From: Reinekea marinisedimentorum
Lineage (GTDB): Bacteria > Pseudomonadota > Gammaproteobacteria > Pseudomonadales > Natronospirillaceae
Assembly (NCBI RefSeq): GCF_004341165.1
Contig: NZ_SLZR01000004.1
Coordinates: 1 to 64,000, forward strand
DNA length: 64,000 bases
Direction of reading: 5' to 3'
The notes below the pieces were generated by a model. The model was given only the letters and a program-made list of their open reading frames with translations, was not told the origin of the DNA and did no database searches. The translations under genes and the position numbers were made by a program. How positions within the stretch are numbered: position 1 is the first letter of the stretch; each line of letters starts with the position of its first letter. Positions 7,960 to 17,176 of this stretch are shown here, piece after piece.

Positions 7960-7987
7960 GTAAGGCCGTTCAGATAAGAACGCGGCC

Positions 7988-8016
7988 ATTGTAATAGCGA
8001 GCTTCGCTTTAGTCTA
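7988..8016 (-). promoter_or_regulatory. Promoter of tRNA-Arg
   Basis: On the minus strand TAGACT (8016-8011, 4 of 6 matches to TTGACA) and TACAAT (7993-7988) are spaced by exactly 17 bases. They are followed by a GC-rich discriminator (GGCCGCG) of the sort seen at stable-RNA promoters under stringent control. The tRNA begins 28 bases after the -10 element. Confidence 0.55.
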
Positions 8017-8074
8017 GCTTAAGCCCGCAATATTTACTGCAAATTACTGATTTTTCTACAGTTTTTAACACCCG

Positions 8075-11000
8075 CTAGCTGATCGCCTTGCTAATCAAAG
8101 CTTTCAACTGCAGCGGCCGTACCGGTTTCTTCAACAGGAAGAAGCCTTTTTCTTTGGTTGCATGGCGGACATCATCGGTGTAATCGGCGGTGATAACGAT
8201 GACCGGTGTATCACCCAGCCAGCTTTGCTGCCAGTTGCCGACGACATCGAGCCCGGTGATGTCGTTATCGAGATGATAATCAATAATGACCAGATCCGGC
8301 TTCTGCTGCTCGATGAGCTCATTGGCACCTTCTTCGTTCAGGGCCGTTACCACGGAGTAACCCCACTCCCCGATCAGGCTTTGCATGCCGTCGATAATTT
8401 GCTGCTCATTATCGACACACAATACGCGATAGTCTGTTTTTTCTTCTTCCAGCTGTTGCTTTTCAGCCTTAACTTTCGCCACCAGTTTGCCAGCGGGCAC
8501 AGTGACACTGAACCGGCTGCCTTTACCGACCTTAGAGTTAATCGTGACGGGGTGATCCAGCAGCCGTGACATGCGCTGCACAATGGCCAACCCCAGCCCT
8601 AATCCTCGTTCGTTGGTTGAGTATTCCGGCACCCGGTAAAACTCATCAAAAATGGCCTTAGCCTGAAACTCATTGAGGCCCGGCCCGGTATCAATAACAT
8701 CGATGCGAATATGATCTTTACCCCGCCGCACACCAACCAACACCCGCCCCATGGCACTGTACTTGATGGCGTTACTGATCAGATTTTGCAATATTCGGCG
8801 CAGCAGGCGCGCATCTGAAACGACGGCAGCGGAGCTGGGCAGCAGTTTAAAATCGACAGCGCGTTCTTCAGCAATAATGCTGAATTCATCCCGCAGGGAT
8901 TGCATCATATCTTTTAACGAGAACGTCGCCAGTGAAGGCTTGATGATGTCGGAATCCAGTTTGGAAATTTCCAGCAGTTCATTCAGCAGGTTTTCAGCTG
9001 AATGCAATGAGCGCTCAATTTGATCACTCAGTTTAATCAGGTCTTCATCCGCGCCCTGACGCTTCAGGCGAGATTGAATACTGGCGGTAAACAGTGCAGC
9101 CGAATTTAGCGGCTGAACCAGATCATGCCCGGCGGCAGCCAGGAAGCGGGTTTTATTCTTGTTGGCTTTTTCCAGCTCCAGGTTGGAAAGCTGCAAGGCC
9201 TCGGTGCGCTTGTTGACCGTCTCCTCCAAATCTTCATTACTACGTCTTAACTGCTCTTCAATCAGTCGGTGTTCAGTAATGTCTTTATAGACGGTGATAT
9301 AGCCGCCTTCAGCCATAGGCCGGCCCTGTATTTCCAGGTAGGTACCGTCTGTGCGCAGGCGTTCAAACTTATAAAACACCCCACGGTTCAGATGGTTGAT
9401 ACGCCGCTTAACCAGCTCTTCCAGGTCGCCGTCGCCGCACTCGCCACGGCTGGCGTTGTAGCGTATCAGGTCATCCACCGGCCTGCCGATTGAAAGCAGT
9501 TCATCCGGGTAATCAAACATCTCTTGATAGGTACGGTTCCAAGCCACCAGATTCAGGTTCTGATCGATAATGCTGATGCCCTGGTTAATCGATTGCAGCG
9601 CTGAATTTAACAGCTCACGGTTAAATTTAAGTACCTGCGAGGCTTCATTGACGATATTGCTGACATTGCGCCAATCCTGCCCGCTGGTTTTTTCAATCTG
9701 CTCAAACAGCAGCCGTGCAGCGGGGGCACCCAACACCGAGGCGAGCATACGCTCGGCTTTATGCACCAGCTCGTCATCTGCGGTGTCGTCTTTCAGCAGC
9801 CGGCCGTTCAGCGGGTTAACGTGCTCATCGAGCAACGACAGCAACTTTTCCTGAGTCAGGAACTTGCTGATCAGGGTATGTAAATCACCCACCGTGACAC
9901 CGCGGGATTGAGCGCCATGATTGTTCTGGCCATCGTGCACAAAACGCGAAGCCTGAATACGGTCTTTCAAGGAATCCTGATTGTAGGCAGAGCCCAGCAA
10001 CAGGCCCAACACGTTCAATGCCAGGCTCCAGGAAACCCCGTGCACGACTGGGTCCAAAGCATCGAGACCAAACAATGAATAGGGGTTCAGAACACTCAAG
10101 CTCATCAGCGTTTCGTAGAAGCCTTCCGGCAACAATCCTGAGCGGGCAATGAGCGGCAACAGCAATGTATAGAACCAAGCGAACAGCCCCAGCGAAAGCC
10201 CCCAGATAACACCCTTGCGATTGACGCCGGTCCAGAACAGACCCAAAAAGATTGCCGGCGCGAATTGCGCAACAGCAACAAATGAAATTAGGCCGATATC
10301 GATGAGCTGCTCAGCAGAGACCACCAGGCGATAATAGAAGAACGCCAATAGCACGATGAGCACAATACCAAAGCGGCGCAGATTCAGAATATTGCGCGTC
10401 ATATTTTTGGAGTCTGCACGCCAGAGGTTCATGCGAATCAGCACCGGCAGCAGAATTTCATTAGAGAGCATGGTACTGAGAGCAACCGTTGCCACAATTA
10501 CCATGGAAGTTGCCGCGGAAAGGCCACCAATGAATGCCATCGTGGCTAAATCGACCCGCCCTGCGGCCATTGGTAGCTTCAGAACCAGATACTCCAGCTG
10601 CGCGGCATCGGAATTGAAATACAGCAAACCGACGATGGCCAGTGGAGCAATCAGCAGGTTGAACAGAATCAGGTAGATCGGAAATACCCAGCGGGCTTTG
10701 CGTAAATCCTGATCAGACTGGTACTCCACGACCGAAACATGAAACTGCCTTGGTAGCGTGAAGATACCAACAATGCCCAGCAGCATTTGCGTGGTATAGA
10801 TGTAGGTATCGTCAAAACCACTGACCATCATCGCAGTGGAAGGCGAAGACACCGTTTCGCGCAGTACAGGCAGAAACCCGCCGCCAATGCTTTCAACGGC
10901 CCAGTAGCCAACCACCAGAAACACCACCAGTTTAACGATGGCTTCAAAGGCAATGGCCAACACCATTCCGGGGTGATGCTCCGAGGTATCGATATGGCGG

Positions 11001-11521
11001 GTGCCAAACAGAATGGCAAATACCGCCATCGCTATCGCGATGTACAAGGCGGTATCGTGATACCAGTGATCCGTTAAAACATTGGCATGGGAAACGATAC
11101 TAAAACTGACCGACACCGCCTTCAGCTGCAAAGCAACATAAGGGATCACACCAATCAGACAGATTAACGCGGCAATCACCGATACTTCACGGCTGTGCCC
11201 ATAGCGCGAAGCGATGAAATCAGAAATGGTGGTGACATTTTCCTGCTTGGCAACACGGATCATCTTCTGCCAGAAGGCAAAGCCGATGATAAACAGCAGA
11301 ATGGTGCCTAAGTGAACGGGTGAGAAAAACCAGCCGTTTTGCGCAAATTGCGCGGTAGAGCCGTAGAAGGTCCAGCTGGTGCAAAAAATAGTTAATGAAA
11401 GGCTATAGACCCATGGGTGCATGCGCCCCTTTACCGGCTTTTTGTCACCCCACAGAGCAATGGCAAATAGAATGGCAATGTAAATTAGGGATATGGCGAT
11501 ATAAAAAGAAAGGTTCAGCAT
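8075..11521 (-). CDS. SLC5-type hybrid sensor histidine kinase/response regulator (CbrA/NahK-like)
   Basis: A 1148-residue inner-membrane signalling protein. Residues 1-480 form about 13 membrane segments of a sodium:solute symporter-like domain, starting with an early GDKKPVKG turn. Residues 540-625 look like a STAC-type linker, and 640-755 are a PAS domain (SINQGISIIDQNLNLVAWN). A coiled linker leads to the H box AAGHDLVQPLN with His799. The ATPase domain has N box NLISNAIKY and G box DTGPGLN. A receiver domain covers 1031-1148 with phospho-acceptor Asp1081 in IIDYHL. The architecture joins transporter-like sensing to phosphorelay output, as in CbrA relatives that respond to carbon or nitrogen sources. 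No output partner gene is adjacent. ATG 11521 is the natural start. The ligand is unknown. Confidence 0.9.
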   Translation of the reverse strand: MLNLSFYIAISLIYIAILFAIALWGDKKPVKGRMHPWVYSLSLTIFCTSWTFYGSTAQFAQNGWFFSPVHLGTILLFIIGFAFWQKMIRVAKQENVTTISDFIASRYGHSREVSVIAALICLIGVIPYVALQLKAVSVSFSIVSHANVLTDHWYHDTALYIAIAMAVFAILFGTRHIDTSEHHPGMVLAIAFEAIVKLVVFLVVGYWAVESIGGGFLPVLRETVSSPSTAMMVSGFDDTYIYTTQMLLGIVGIFTLPRQFHVSVVEYQSDQDLRKARWVFPIYLILFNLLIAPLAIVGLLYFNSDAAQLEYLVLKLPMAAGRVDLATMAFIGGLSAATSMVIVATVALSTMLSNEILLPVLIRMNLWRADSKNMTRNILNLRRFGIVLIVLLAFFYYRLVVSAEQLIDIGLISFVAVAQFAPAIFLGLFWTGVNRKGVIWGLSLGLFAWFYTLLLPLIARSGLLPEGFYETLMSLSVLNPYSLFGLDALDPVVHGVSWSLALNVLGLLLGSAYNQDSLKDRIQASRFVHDGQNNHGAQSRGVTVGDLHTLISKFLTQEKLLSLLDEHVNPLNGRLLKDDTADDELVHKAERMLASVLGAPAARLLFEQIEKTSGQDWRNVSNIVNEASQVLKFNRELLNSALQSINQGISIIDQNLNLVAWNRTYQEMFDYPDELLSIGRPVDDLIRYNASRGECGDGDLEELVKRRINHLNRGVFYKFERLRTDGTYLEIQGRPMAEGGYITVYKDITEHRLIEEQLRRSNEDLEETVNKRTEALQLSNLELEKANKNKTRFLAAAGHDLVQPLNSAALFTASIQSRLKRQGADEDLIKLSDQIERSLHSAENLLNELLEISKLDSDIIKPSLATFSLKDMMQSLRDEFSIIAEERAVDFKLLPSSAAVVSDARLLRRILQNLISNAIKYSAMGRVLVGVRRGKDHIRIDVIDTGPGLNEFQAKAIFDEFYRVPEYSTNERGLGLGLAIVQRMSRLLDHPVTINSKVGKGSRFSVTVPAGKLVAKVKAEKQQLEEEKTDYRVLCVDNEQQIIDGMQSLIGEWGYSVVTALNEEGANELIEQQKPDLVIIDYHLDNDITGLDVVGNWQQSWLGDTPVIVITADYTDDVRHATKEKGFFLLKKPVRPLQLKALISKAIS

Positions 11522-11559
11522 CCGTTACCGTCGACGATTCACAACATAAATTGCAGATT

Positions 11560-13170
11560 TTATTTATGCAGTAGATAGTGTCGGTATTCGTTACGGACTT
11601 CAATTTTTTTTAGCTTCCCGGTACCGGAAACCGGCAATTCATCAACCACCAGAATGGCGTCTGGCATCCACCAGGAGTTCACCTGCTGCTGCAACACTTT
11701 GCGCAGCCGGTATTCACTGAACGCCATATTCGGCCGCAAAGTGAGCAACATAATGGGCCGTTCGTGCCATTTCTCATGCAGTGCACCGACAACACAGACT
11801 CGGTCGATCGCTTCGTATTGCATGGCTGCCTGCTCCAGCTCAACCGAAACGATCCACTCGCCCCCGGAGCGGATGACATCTTTGCTTCTGTCGAGCAAGG
11901 TAATGTACCCATGATCATCGATCATGCCGACATCGCCGCTTTCAAACCAGCCATCGACAAAATTCTCGGAAGGCTCTTCACTGAAATAGCCTTCTGCTAC
12001 CCAGGGGCCACGAATACGGATATTGCCCATGGTTTTGCCGTCATGCGGTAACGCACGGCCCAAGGCATCAAATATCTCGATCTCAATACCGAGCACAGCG
12101 CGCCCGGCCGAGGCCTGCTTTTGAAATCGCTCGTCTTCCGGTAACTGCTCAATATAAGGGCAACGGGATGCGGCACTGACCAGTGGCGAGGTTTCCACCA
12201 TCCCCCATAACCCCATCCAGTAGACGCCATACTTCTGAGCGTATGCCTTCACCAGCTCCAGCGGCGAAGGGTCGCCACCGGCACCAATGGTTTGCAGTGA
12301 ATCAATTGGCAAGTCACTCTTTTGAAGGTACTGATGCAACCGACGCCAAACATCCGGTACGGCATAGGCATGCGTCACCTCTTCTGTTTCGATCAACCCC
12401 TGAACATTTTCCGGCACAATCGCGCAACCGGGCAGAACCAGCTTGGCACCATAAAATACGGCGGCGTATGGCACGCCCCAGGCATTGATAAAGTAAAACG
12501 GCACCACCGGCATTACTACAGACCACTCGTCAAAGCCATGAAACTGCGAGCTGCCGGTAACCGAAGCATGCTGCGCCGTTGAGCCGTTTTCATAGATCAC
12601 CCCTTTCGGGTCACCGGTCGTGCCACTGGAATAACACAGACCACTGGGCGAATCCTGCGACAAGCTGGGCCATTCAAAGCACAGAGGCTCATAGGCAATC
12701 AGGGTTTCATAACAAAGCAAATCAAAAGCCGATTCAGCCGGCATTTGCTCCGCAGTACATAAAACGACGATGTGCTTCACCGATGGGATATTATCCGCCA
12801 GCAGCTCCAGTTGCGGCAGGTAGGCCAGATCTACAAACAGGCACACATTCTCTGCGTGATTAATGATGAACTGCAGTTGAGCTCTAACCAGGTGAGCATT
12901 GATGGGGTGATACACCGCCCCTACCCCACTGACTGCAAACATCACTTCCAGGTGGCGGTAGTGGTTGGCGGCTAAGGTACCGACATTGGCTTGCTTGCCA
13001 ATGCCCAGCTTTTTCAGCGCGATCGCCAGCTTGTTACAACGGGTGAAGGCATCTTTGTAGCGGTATCGATGAACAGACTCATCAGCAAGCGCGGAGACAA
13101 TCTCCTGATCAGGGTAACGCTGGGCAGCAGATTTAAGAATTTCAATTGTCGTTAACGAGGTGTTCTTCAT
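11560..13170 (-). CDS. AMP-dependent acyl-CoA synthetase (fatty-acid--CoA ligase family)
   Basis: A member of the ANL adenylating superfamily that activates a carboxylic acid to acyl-AMP and then acyl-CoA. The P-loop-like motif CYSSGTTGDPKGVIY is present, with GLWGMVETSPL (A5 region), GWFESGDVGMID with the ribose-binding aspartate, a DRSKDVIRSGGEW hinge and the C-terminal lysine motif PVSGTGKLKK. The length of 536 residues is normal. I start at ATG 13170 (MKNTSLTT); upstream in-frame ATG 13209 and TTG 13233 would add 13-21 residues without a good ribosome-binding site. The DPKGVIY form and the partner hydratase at 13779 suggest medium- or long-chain fatty acids; the substrate is not determined. 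Confidence 0.9.
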   Translation of the reverse strand: MKNTSLTTIEILKSAAQRYPDQEIVSALADESVHRYRYKDAFTRCNKLAIALKKLGIGKQANVGTLAANHYRHLEVMFAVSGVGAVYHPINAHLVRAQLQFIINHAENVCLFVDLAYLPQLELLADNIPSVKHIVVLCTAEQMPAESAFDLLCYETLIAYEPLCFEWPSLSQDSPSGLCYSSGTTGDPKGVIYENGSTAQHASVTGSSQFHGFDEWSVVMPVVPFYFINAWGVPYAAVFYGAKLVLPGCAIVPENVQGLIETEEVTHAYAVPDVWRRLHQYLQKSDLPIDSLQTIGAGGDPSPLELVKAYAQKYGVYWMGLWGMVETSPLVSAASRCPYIEQLPEDERFQKQASAGRAVLGIEIEIFDALGRALPHDGKTMGNIRIRGPWVAEGYFSEEPSENFVDGWFESGDVGMIDDHGYITLLDRSKDVIRSGGEWIVSVELEQAAMQYEAIDRVCVVGALHEKWHERPIMLLTLRPNMAFSEYRLRKVLQQQVNSWWMPDAILVVDELPVSGTGKLKKIEVRNEYRHYLLHK

Positions 13171-13241
13171 GTTGTTATTAGCCGGCTCCCAACGCTTTTC
13201 GATAAGCATTAGCAGTCTAGCCAGCAAGCACAACGCTCACA

Positions 13242-13275
13242 TCAGACGATAGAATGAGACTAGACTATCGTCTGA
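13242..13275. promoter_or_regulatory. Perfect 11-bp inverted repeat between trxC and the acyl-CoA synthetase
   Basis: TCAGACGATAG (13242-13252) and CTATCGTCTGA (13265-13275) are exact inverted copies separated by 12 bases. It lies just past the trxC stop and 72 bases before the synthetase start. No T-run follows on either strand, so a regulator-binding site or mRNA hairpin is more likely than a simple terminator. Confidence 0.45.
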
Positions 13276-13290
13276 TCACCCAGGTATTCG

Positions 13291-13737
13291 TTATACACCC
13301 AGATCGTTAGTCTGTTTTTCCAACCATTGGTCGAACAAACCACCCGGCATACTGCCCTGGCGCTGTTCAATAACCTTACCTTTATAGAAAAACAACAGGC
13401 TCGGAATACTGCGAATGCCAAACCTTTTGGAGAGTGCCGGCGTGGAATCGGCATCAACCTTCACAAAGCGCACACGGGGCTCCCATCCGGTGGCGGCCTG
13501 TTCAAATATGGGCGAGAAGGCAACACAGGGGGCACACCAGCTGGCCCAAAAATCGACCACAACGGGCAGGTCGGTCTTCAAAACATAGTTATCGAAATTG
13601 GATTCATTCACCGTTACCGCGCGATAGGCAATCACCGGGTTCTTACAACTACCGCAAATGGCTTTATCCATCAGCCGTTCACGGGGCACACGGTTTACCG
13701 TGCCACAGGTGGCACAGGTCACATTCAATGTCGTCAT
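13291..13737 (-). CDS. trxC: Thioredoxin 2
   Basis: A 148-residue cytosolic disulfide reductase. The N-terminal extension carries two CxxC pairs (CATC and CGSC) that bind zinc in thioredoxin 2. The thioredoxin fold follows, with active site WASWCAPC and the cis-proline loop RSIPSLLFF. Length and layout match TrxC rather than TrxA. It probably has its own promoter, since the next gene upstream ends 41 bases before its start, and its ATG has AAGAG at a suitable distance. In other bacteria trxC is oxidative-stress responsive; no OxyR site is evident here. Confidence 0.95.
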   Translation of the reverse strand: MTTLNVTCATCGTVNRVPRERLMDKAICGSCKNPVIAYRAVTVNESNFDNYVLKTDLPVVVDFWASWCAPCVAFSPIFEQAATGWEPRVRFVKVDADSTPALSKRFGIRSIPSLLFFYKGKVIEQRQGSMPGGLFDQWLEKQTNDLGV

Positions 13738-13778
13738 AGCTTTACTCTTCTTACTTAGAAAATTTGTTGCGCTGAAAT

Positions 13779-14807
13779 TTAACTGAGTTGATAGATCTTC
13801 TGTATTTCAGCTAAAGGAACTGATTCCACCTGCGGGTACTGCCATTCAGGCGCACGCGATTTATCAATCAGTTTTGCATCAATGCCTTCCATAAAATCGG
13901 GCTGACAAGCCAGGTTAGAGGCCGCGACCTTATCTATTTGCAGGATGTCGTCGCGCGACTTGCCGCGCATGTCTTTCATGTATTCCCAGATAAAGGCGAC
14001 GGACCAGGCAGAGCCGGCATCCCAGACTTTTTTAGCGCGACTGAAGGGTGAAATCTGCTGGTTGTCTTCAACCACATTAATCCAATCGGTCAGCGAGGCA
14101 TCATCCGGAAGCAGCTCCATGGCGGACATCCACGCCTTGTGAGTCTCATTAACGCTTTCCGCTGAGCTTTCGATATCCAATTCAGTAACATCAATTCCTT
14201 CCATCAGCTGCCGTTTGAGTATCTGGGCATATTCTTCGGTGATGATGTCATCGACATAACTTAATGCCATGGCCTCGGTTGCGCTCAGCGTAATACTGCT
14301 CATACCCACAAAGGTACCAGCCTTCCAGTAGTCTGCCTGAAGATAGGCGGCTGCGCCGACATCCGGATAATACCCGATTAACACTTCTGGCATGGCGAAG
14401 CTTGCCTGCTGACTACAGAGTTTAAGATTAGCGCCGGCAAAAAGGCCCCAGCCCCCACCAAAGGTAAACCCCTGCGAAAAAGCGACCACCGGCTTCGGGC
14501 TTTGCTCTATCAGCAGGTCGAGATCAAACTCATGCTCAAAATATGTATAGGCTTGCTCCTGACGATCAGCCTGAGGTGTATTCTGCAGTTCAATGGCCAG
14601 TGCTTTTACATCGCCTCCGGCGCAGAAGGCTTTTTCAGAGGTGCTTTCCAGCCAAATATGCTTAATGGCGGAATCCTCGAAGGCGTTCTCAAGGGCTAAT
14701 TTCAACTGAGTGATAAGGTCGTAACTGAGGGCGTTTAGGGCTTTCGGGCGGTCTATTTGAATCGTGCACAAATGACCGTTTTTCTGAACCTGGACGAGAG
14801 ATTCCAT
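13779..14807 (-). CDS. Enoyl-CoA hydratase/isomerase family protein, 3-hydroxyisobutyryl-CoA hydrolase-like
   Basis: A 342-residue crotonase-fold enzyme (from Met 14807; an in-frame ATG at 14828 would add seven residues). The oxyanion-hole segments are visible: KAFCAGGDVKAL, and FTFGGGWGLF with the second glycine pair. The later PEVLIGYYPDVGAA block is also present. The long C-terminal helical part is typical of the HIBYL-CoA hydrolase branch rather than plain 260-residue hydratases. It probably acts on acyl-CoA in valine or fatty-acid catabolism, which fits the acyl-CoA synthetase two genes away. The specific substrate cannot be read from the sequence. Confidence 0.85.
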   Translation of the reverse strand: MESLVQVQKNGHLCTIQIDRPKALNALSYDLITQLKLALENAFEDSAIKHIWLESTSEKAFCAGGDVKALAIELQNTPQADRQEQAYTYFEHEFDLDLLIEQSPKPVVAFSQGFTFGGGWGLFAGANLKLCSQQASFAMPEVLIGYYPDVGAAAYLQADYWKAGTFVGMSSITLSATEAMALSYVDDIITEEYAQILKRQLMEGIDVTELDIESSAESVNETHKAWMSAMELLPDDASLTDWINVVEDNQQISPFSRAKKVWDAGSAWSVAFIWEYMKDMRGKSRDDILQIDKVAASNLACQPDFMEGIDAKLIDKSRAPEWQYPQVESVPLAEIQKIYQLS

Positions 14808-14842
14808 GGGCAACAGCCTTATATTCAACTTCTGAAATATTC

Positions 14843-14867
14843 CGCTCAGGTTGGTTCACCCTGAGCG
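14843..14867 (-). terminator. Hairpin after proV, possible terminator
   Basis: CGCTCAGG and CCTGAGCG pair around a 9-base loop, and outer GAAAT/ATTTC bases (14834-14838, 14870-14874) can extend the stem. It sits 28 bases after the proV stop. The downstream T-tract on the minus strand is weak, so the terminator call is tentative. Confidence 0.45.
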
Positions 14868-14894
14868 AAATTTCAAGGCTACAACGGGTAAATA

Positions 14895-16118
14895 TTACCC
14901 GGTCTTCTCTGTTTCCTCGCCTTCACCGGCTTCAGGTTGCGGGCTTAGCACCTCGGCAATGGTATCCCGTGACAGCTCACCCTGAAGTTTACCCTCTTCA
15001 TCAACCACTGGAATCGGGTACTCCTGATCCAGTGTTTCCGGGATCACCTCTTCAATAACCGCATCCGGCTCAACGTTTACGTCAGAATCATAGTAGTGCT
15101 CGTCGGTAAGCAGCTCACCGTACTCTGATTTATCAAGTTCTTCTAACTGATCAAGAGCAAGCGCGCCCTGGTAACCATCGCCGGTAACGTTGTAAGCATA
15201 TTCATGCTTAGACGTACGCATTTCTTTCAAAGCCTCACCCACTGTTTCGGCCGAAATACGGAATTTGGCGGGCTTCATGACGGTATCGACAGACAAAGCC
15301 CGCGCGCGGTTTACATCACGCACAAACTTCTCGACATAGTCATCTGCCGGGTGCAGCAGAATATCTGCCGGAGCACCAACCTGTATCAGCTCACCATCAC
15401 GCAGAATGGCAATGCGATCACCAATGCGCAGTGCTTCGTCTAAATCGTGGGTAATGAAGATAATGGTCTTGTGCAGCTTTTCCTGCAGCTCAATAAGCTG
15501 ATCCTGCATTTCTGAGCGAATCAACGGGTCAAGTGCAGAGAAGGCTTCGTCCATCAGCAGAATTTCAGCATCGGTACACAGTGCACGCGCCAAACCTACC
15601 CGCTGTTGCTGACCACCGGAAAGCTGGCTCGGGTACTGATCTTCGTAACCCTTCAAACCAACATCTGCCAACCATTGTGTCGCCTTTTGCTGACGCTCTT
15701 CTTTGCCAATACCGCGCACTTTCAGACCGAAAGCGACGTTCTCAACCACAGTTTTATGTGGCAACAGGCCAAAGCGCTGAAACACCATCGACATTTTTTT
15801 ACGGCGGAACTCACGCAGCTCGGCATCGTTCAGGGTCATAATGTCCTGACCTTCAACAACCACCTTGCCTTCAGTCGGATCAATCAGGCGGTTAAAGTGA
15901 CGGATCAATGTGGATTTACCGGAGCCAGAAAGGCCCATAATCACATAGATTTCGCTGCGCTTAATATCAAGGTTAATATCTTTTAGGCCGAGCGTATGCC
16001 CGGTCTTTTTAAGAATTTCATCTTTTGAAAGCCCTTGTTTAACCAGGCCCATATGCTTGGCTGGCGTACGGCCGAAAAGCTTATACAGCCCTTCGATCTT
16101 AATAAGAGAATCAGTCAT
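14895..16118 (-). CDS. proV: Glycine betaine/proline ABC transporter ATP-binding protein
   Basis: A 407-residue ATPase that energises osmoprotectant uptake through ProW. Visible motifs are Walker A GLSGSGKST, signature LSGGQQQR, Walker B ILLMDEAFSALDP and the H-loop FITHDLDEA. The pre-Walker extension (GLSKDEILKKTG) is characteristic of ProV/OpuAA. A C-terminal CBS-type regulatory region (about residues 275-390) ends in a very acidic tail. I start at ATG 16118 (MTDSLIKIEG), which overlaps the proW stop by 8 bases; longer in-frame extensions would run deep into proW. CBS domains in this family sense ionic strength. It is the last gene of proXWV. Confidence 0.95.
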   Translation of the reverse strand: MTDSLIKIEGLYKLFGRTPAKHMGLVKQGLSKDEILKKTGHTLGLKDINLDIKRSEIYVIMGLSGSGKSTLIRHFNRLIDPTEGKVVVEGQDIMTLNDAELREFRRKKMSMVFQRFGLLPHKTVVENVAFGLKVRGIGKEERQQKATQWLADVGLKGYEDQYPSQLSGGQQQRVGLARALCTDAEILLMDEAFSALDPLIRSEMQDQLIELQEKLHKTIIFITHDLDEALRIGDRIAILRDGELIQVGAPADILLHPADDYVEKFVRDVNRARALSVDTVMKPAKFRISAETVGEALKEMRTSKHEYAYNVTGDGYQGALALDQLEELDKSEYGELLTDEHYYDSDVNVEPDAVIEEVIPETLDQEYPIPVVDEEGKLQGELSRDTIAEVLSPQPEAGEGEETEKTG

Positions 16119-16998
16119 GTCGGCCTCCCATATGACGTTGCGAACGCTTCGCATAAGCTTGTGAGACGCGATCAAAAATAATTGCCAATACGACAATGGC
16201 CGAACCGTTCAATAAACCCTGAGTAAAGTACTGGTTGGTAATGGACTGCAATACCGGCTGCCCCAGCCCTTTCACCCCGATCATGGACGCAATAACCACC
16301 ATGGCCAGCGCCATCATAATCGTCTGGTTGACACCTGCCATAATGTTTGGCATCGCAAGCGGTAACTGTACGTTCCACAACCGTTGCCAGGAAGTAACGC
16401 CATAGGCATCTGCTGCTTCGAGAACTTCTTTATCGACTAAACGAATGCCCAAATTAGTTAAACGGATCACCGGCGGAATGGCATAAATAACAACAGCAAT
16501 GACGCCGGGAATTTTACCGATGCCAAGCAACATAACGACCGGAATAAGGTATACGAAGGCCGGCATGGTCTGCATAACATCGAGAATAGGCGTAACAATG
16601 GCTTGTATACGGTTAGACTTAGCCATCGCAATACCAATCGGCACACCCAGTACAATTGAGAGAATGGTGCAAACCGTAATGATAGAAAGCGTACTCATGG
16701 TGTCTTCCCACATACCGAAGAAACCAATCAGAAACAGGGAGATACCCACACCGATCGTTAATTTAAGAGAGCGCGCTGCAAAGTGGGTAATGGCTAAGAT
16801 AATTGCAATCACCAACCACCAGGGTGTCGATATTAATAGATTTTCTATCCAAACCAGAAAAGCTAACAGGGGATCAAAAAAGTTTTCAATGGCTTCCCCA
16901 TGGGAACGCGAAAACTCACGGTAAGCCTCATCCAGAGTTTTGCGCACTGTCAGCAGCTCGCTTCGACTCAACTGAGGAAATTCTGTTATCCAGGACAT
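16111..16998 (-). CDS. proW: Glycine betaine/proline ABC transporter permease
   Basis: A 295-residue inner-membrane permease. An N-terminal amphipathic part is followed by about seven membrane segments. The conserved cytoplasmic loop is EAADAYGVTSWQRLWNVQLPLAMP, with the EAA motif that docks on ProV, and GVNQTIMMALAMVVIASMIG follows. Length fits the OpuAB/ProW family (E. coli ProW is longer at the N terminus). It lies 178 bases after proX, with a terminator hairpin in between, and overlaps proV by 8 bases. Confidence 0.95.
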   Translation of the reverse strand: MSWITEFPQLSRSELLTVRKTLDEAYREFSRSHGEAIENFFDPLLAFLVWIENLLISTPWWLVIAIILAITHFAARSLKLTIGVGISLFLIGFFGMWEDTMSTLSIITVCTILSIVLGVPIGIAMAKSNRIQAIVTPILDVMQTMPAFVYLIPVVMLLGIGKIPGVIAVVIYAIPPVIRLTNLGIRLVDKEVLEAADAYGVTSWQRLWNVQLPLAMPNIMAGVNQTIMMALAMVVIASMIGVKGLGQPVLQSITNQYFTQGLLNGSAIVVLAIIFDRVSQAYAKRSQRHMGGRHD

Positions 16999-17128
16999 AT
17001 TTTATACTTTCAAAAGTTATTGAAATTGTTCGATCAACTTACGTTCCAACCCCTGACAGCTATCTGGAAATGGAAAGTGATATTGCCGGAAGGCTAAAAA
17101 AGGTTGGAATGTAAATCGTCTAAACACC

Positions 17129-17161
17129 TAAAAAGGAGCAATGGCCTTCGCCATTACTCCT
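17129..17161 (-). terminator. Rho-independent terminator or attenuator between proX and proW
   Basis: On the minus strand AGGAGTAATGGC-GAAG-GCCATTGCTCCT folds into a 12-bp stem with one mismatch and a GNRA-like loop, followed at once by TTTTT. It begins 16 bases after the proX stop. It should end most transcripts after proX, giving more binding protein than permease and ATPase. Confidence 0.8.
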
Positions 17162-17176
17162 GATTAATAGAGCTAA

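Noticed and set aside
8162-8569. 135-codon plus-strand frame inside the histidine kinase gene
   Set aside because: It is antisense to the receiver and ATPase domains, whose motifs are clear in the minus frame. Frames like this are by-products of high-GC codon use.
13242-13275. Rho-independent terminator for trxC
   Set aside because: The stem is perfect but has a 12-base loop and no T-run on the minus strand, so a regulatory site is the better reading.
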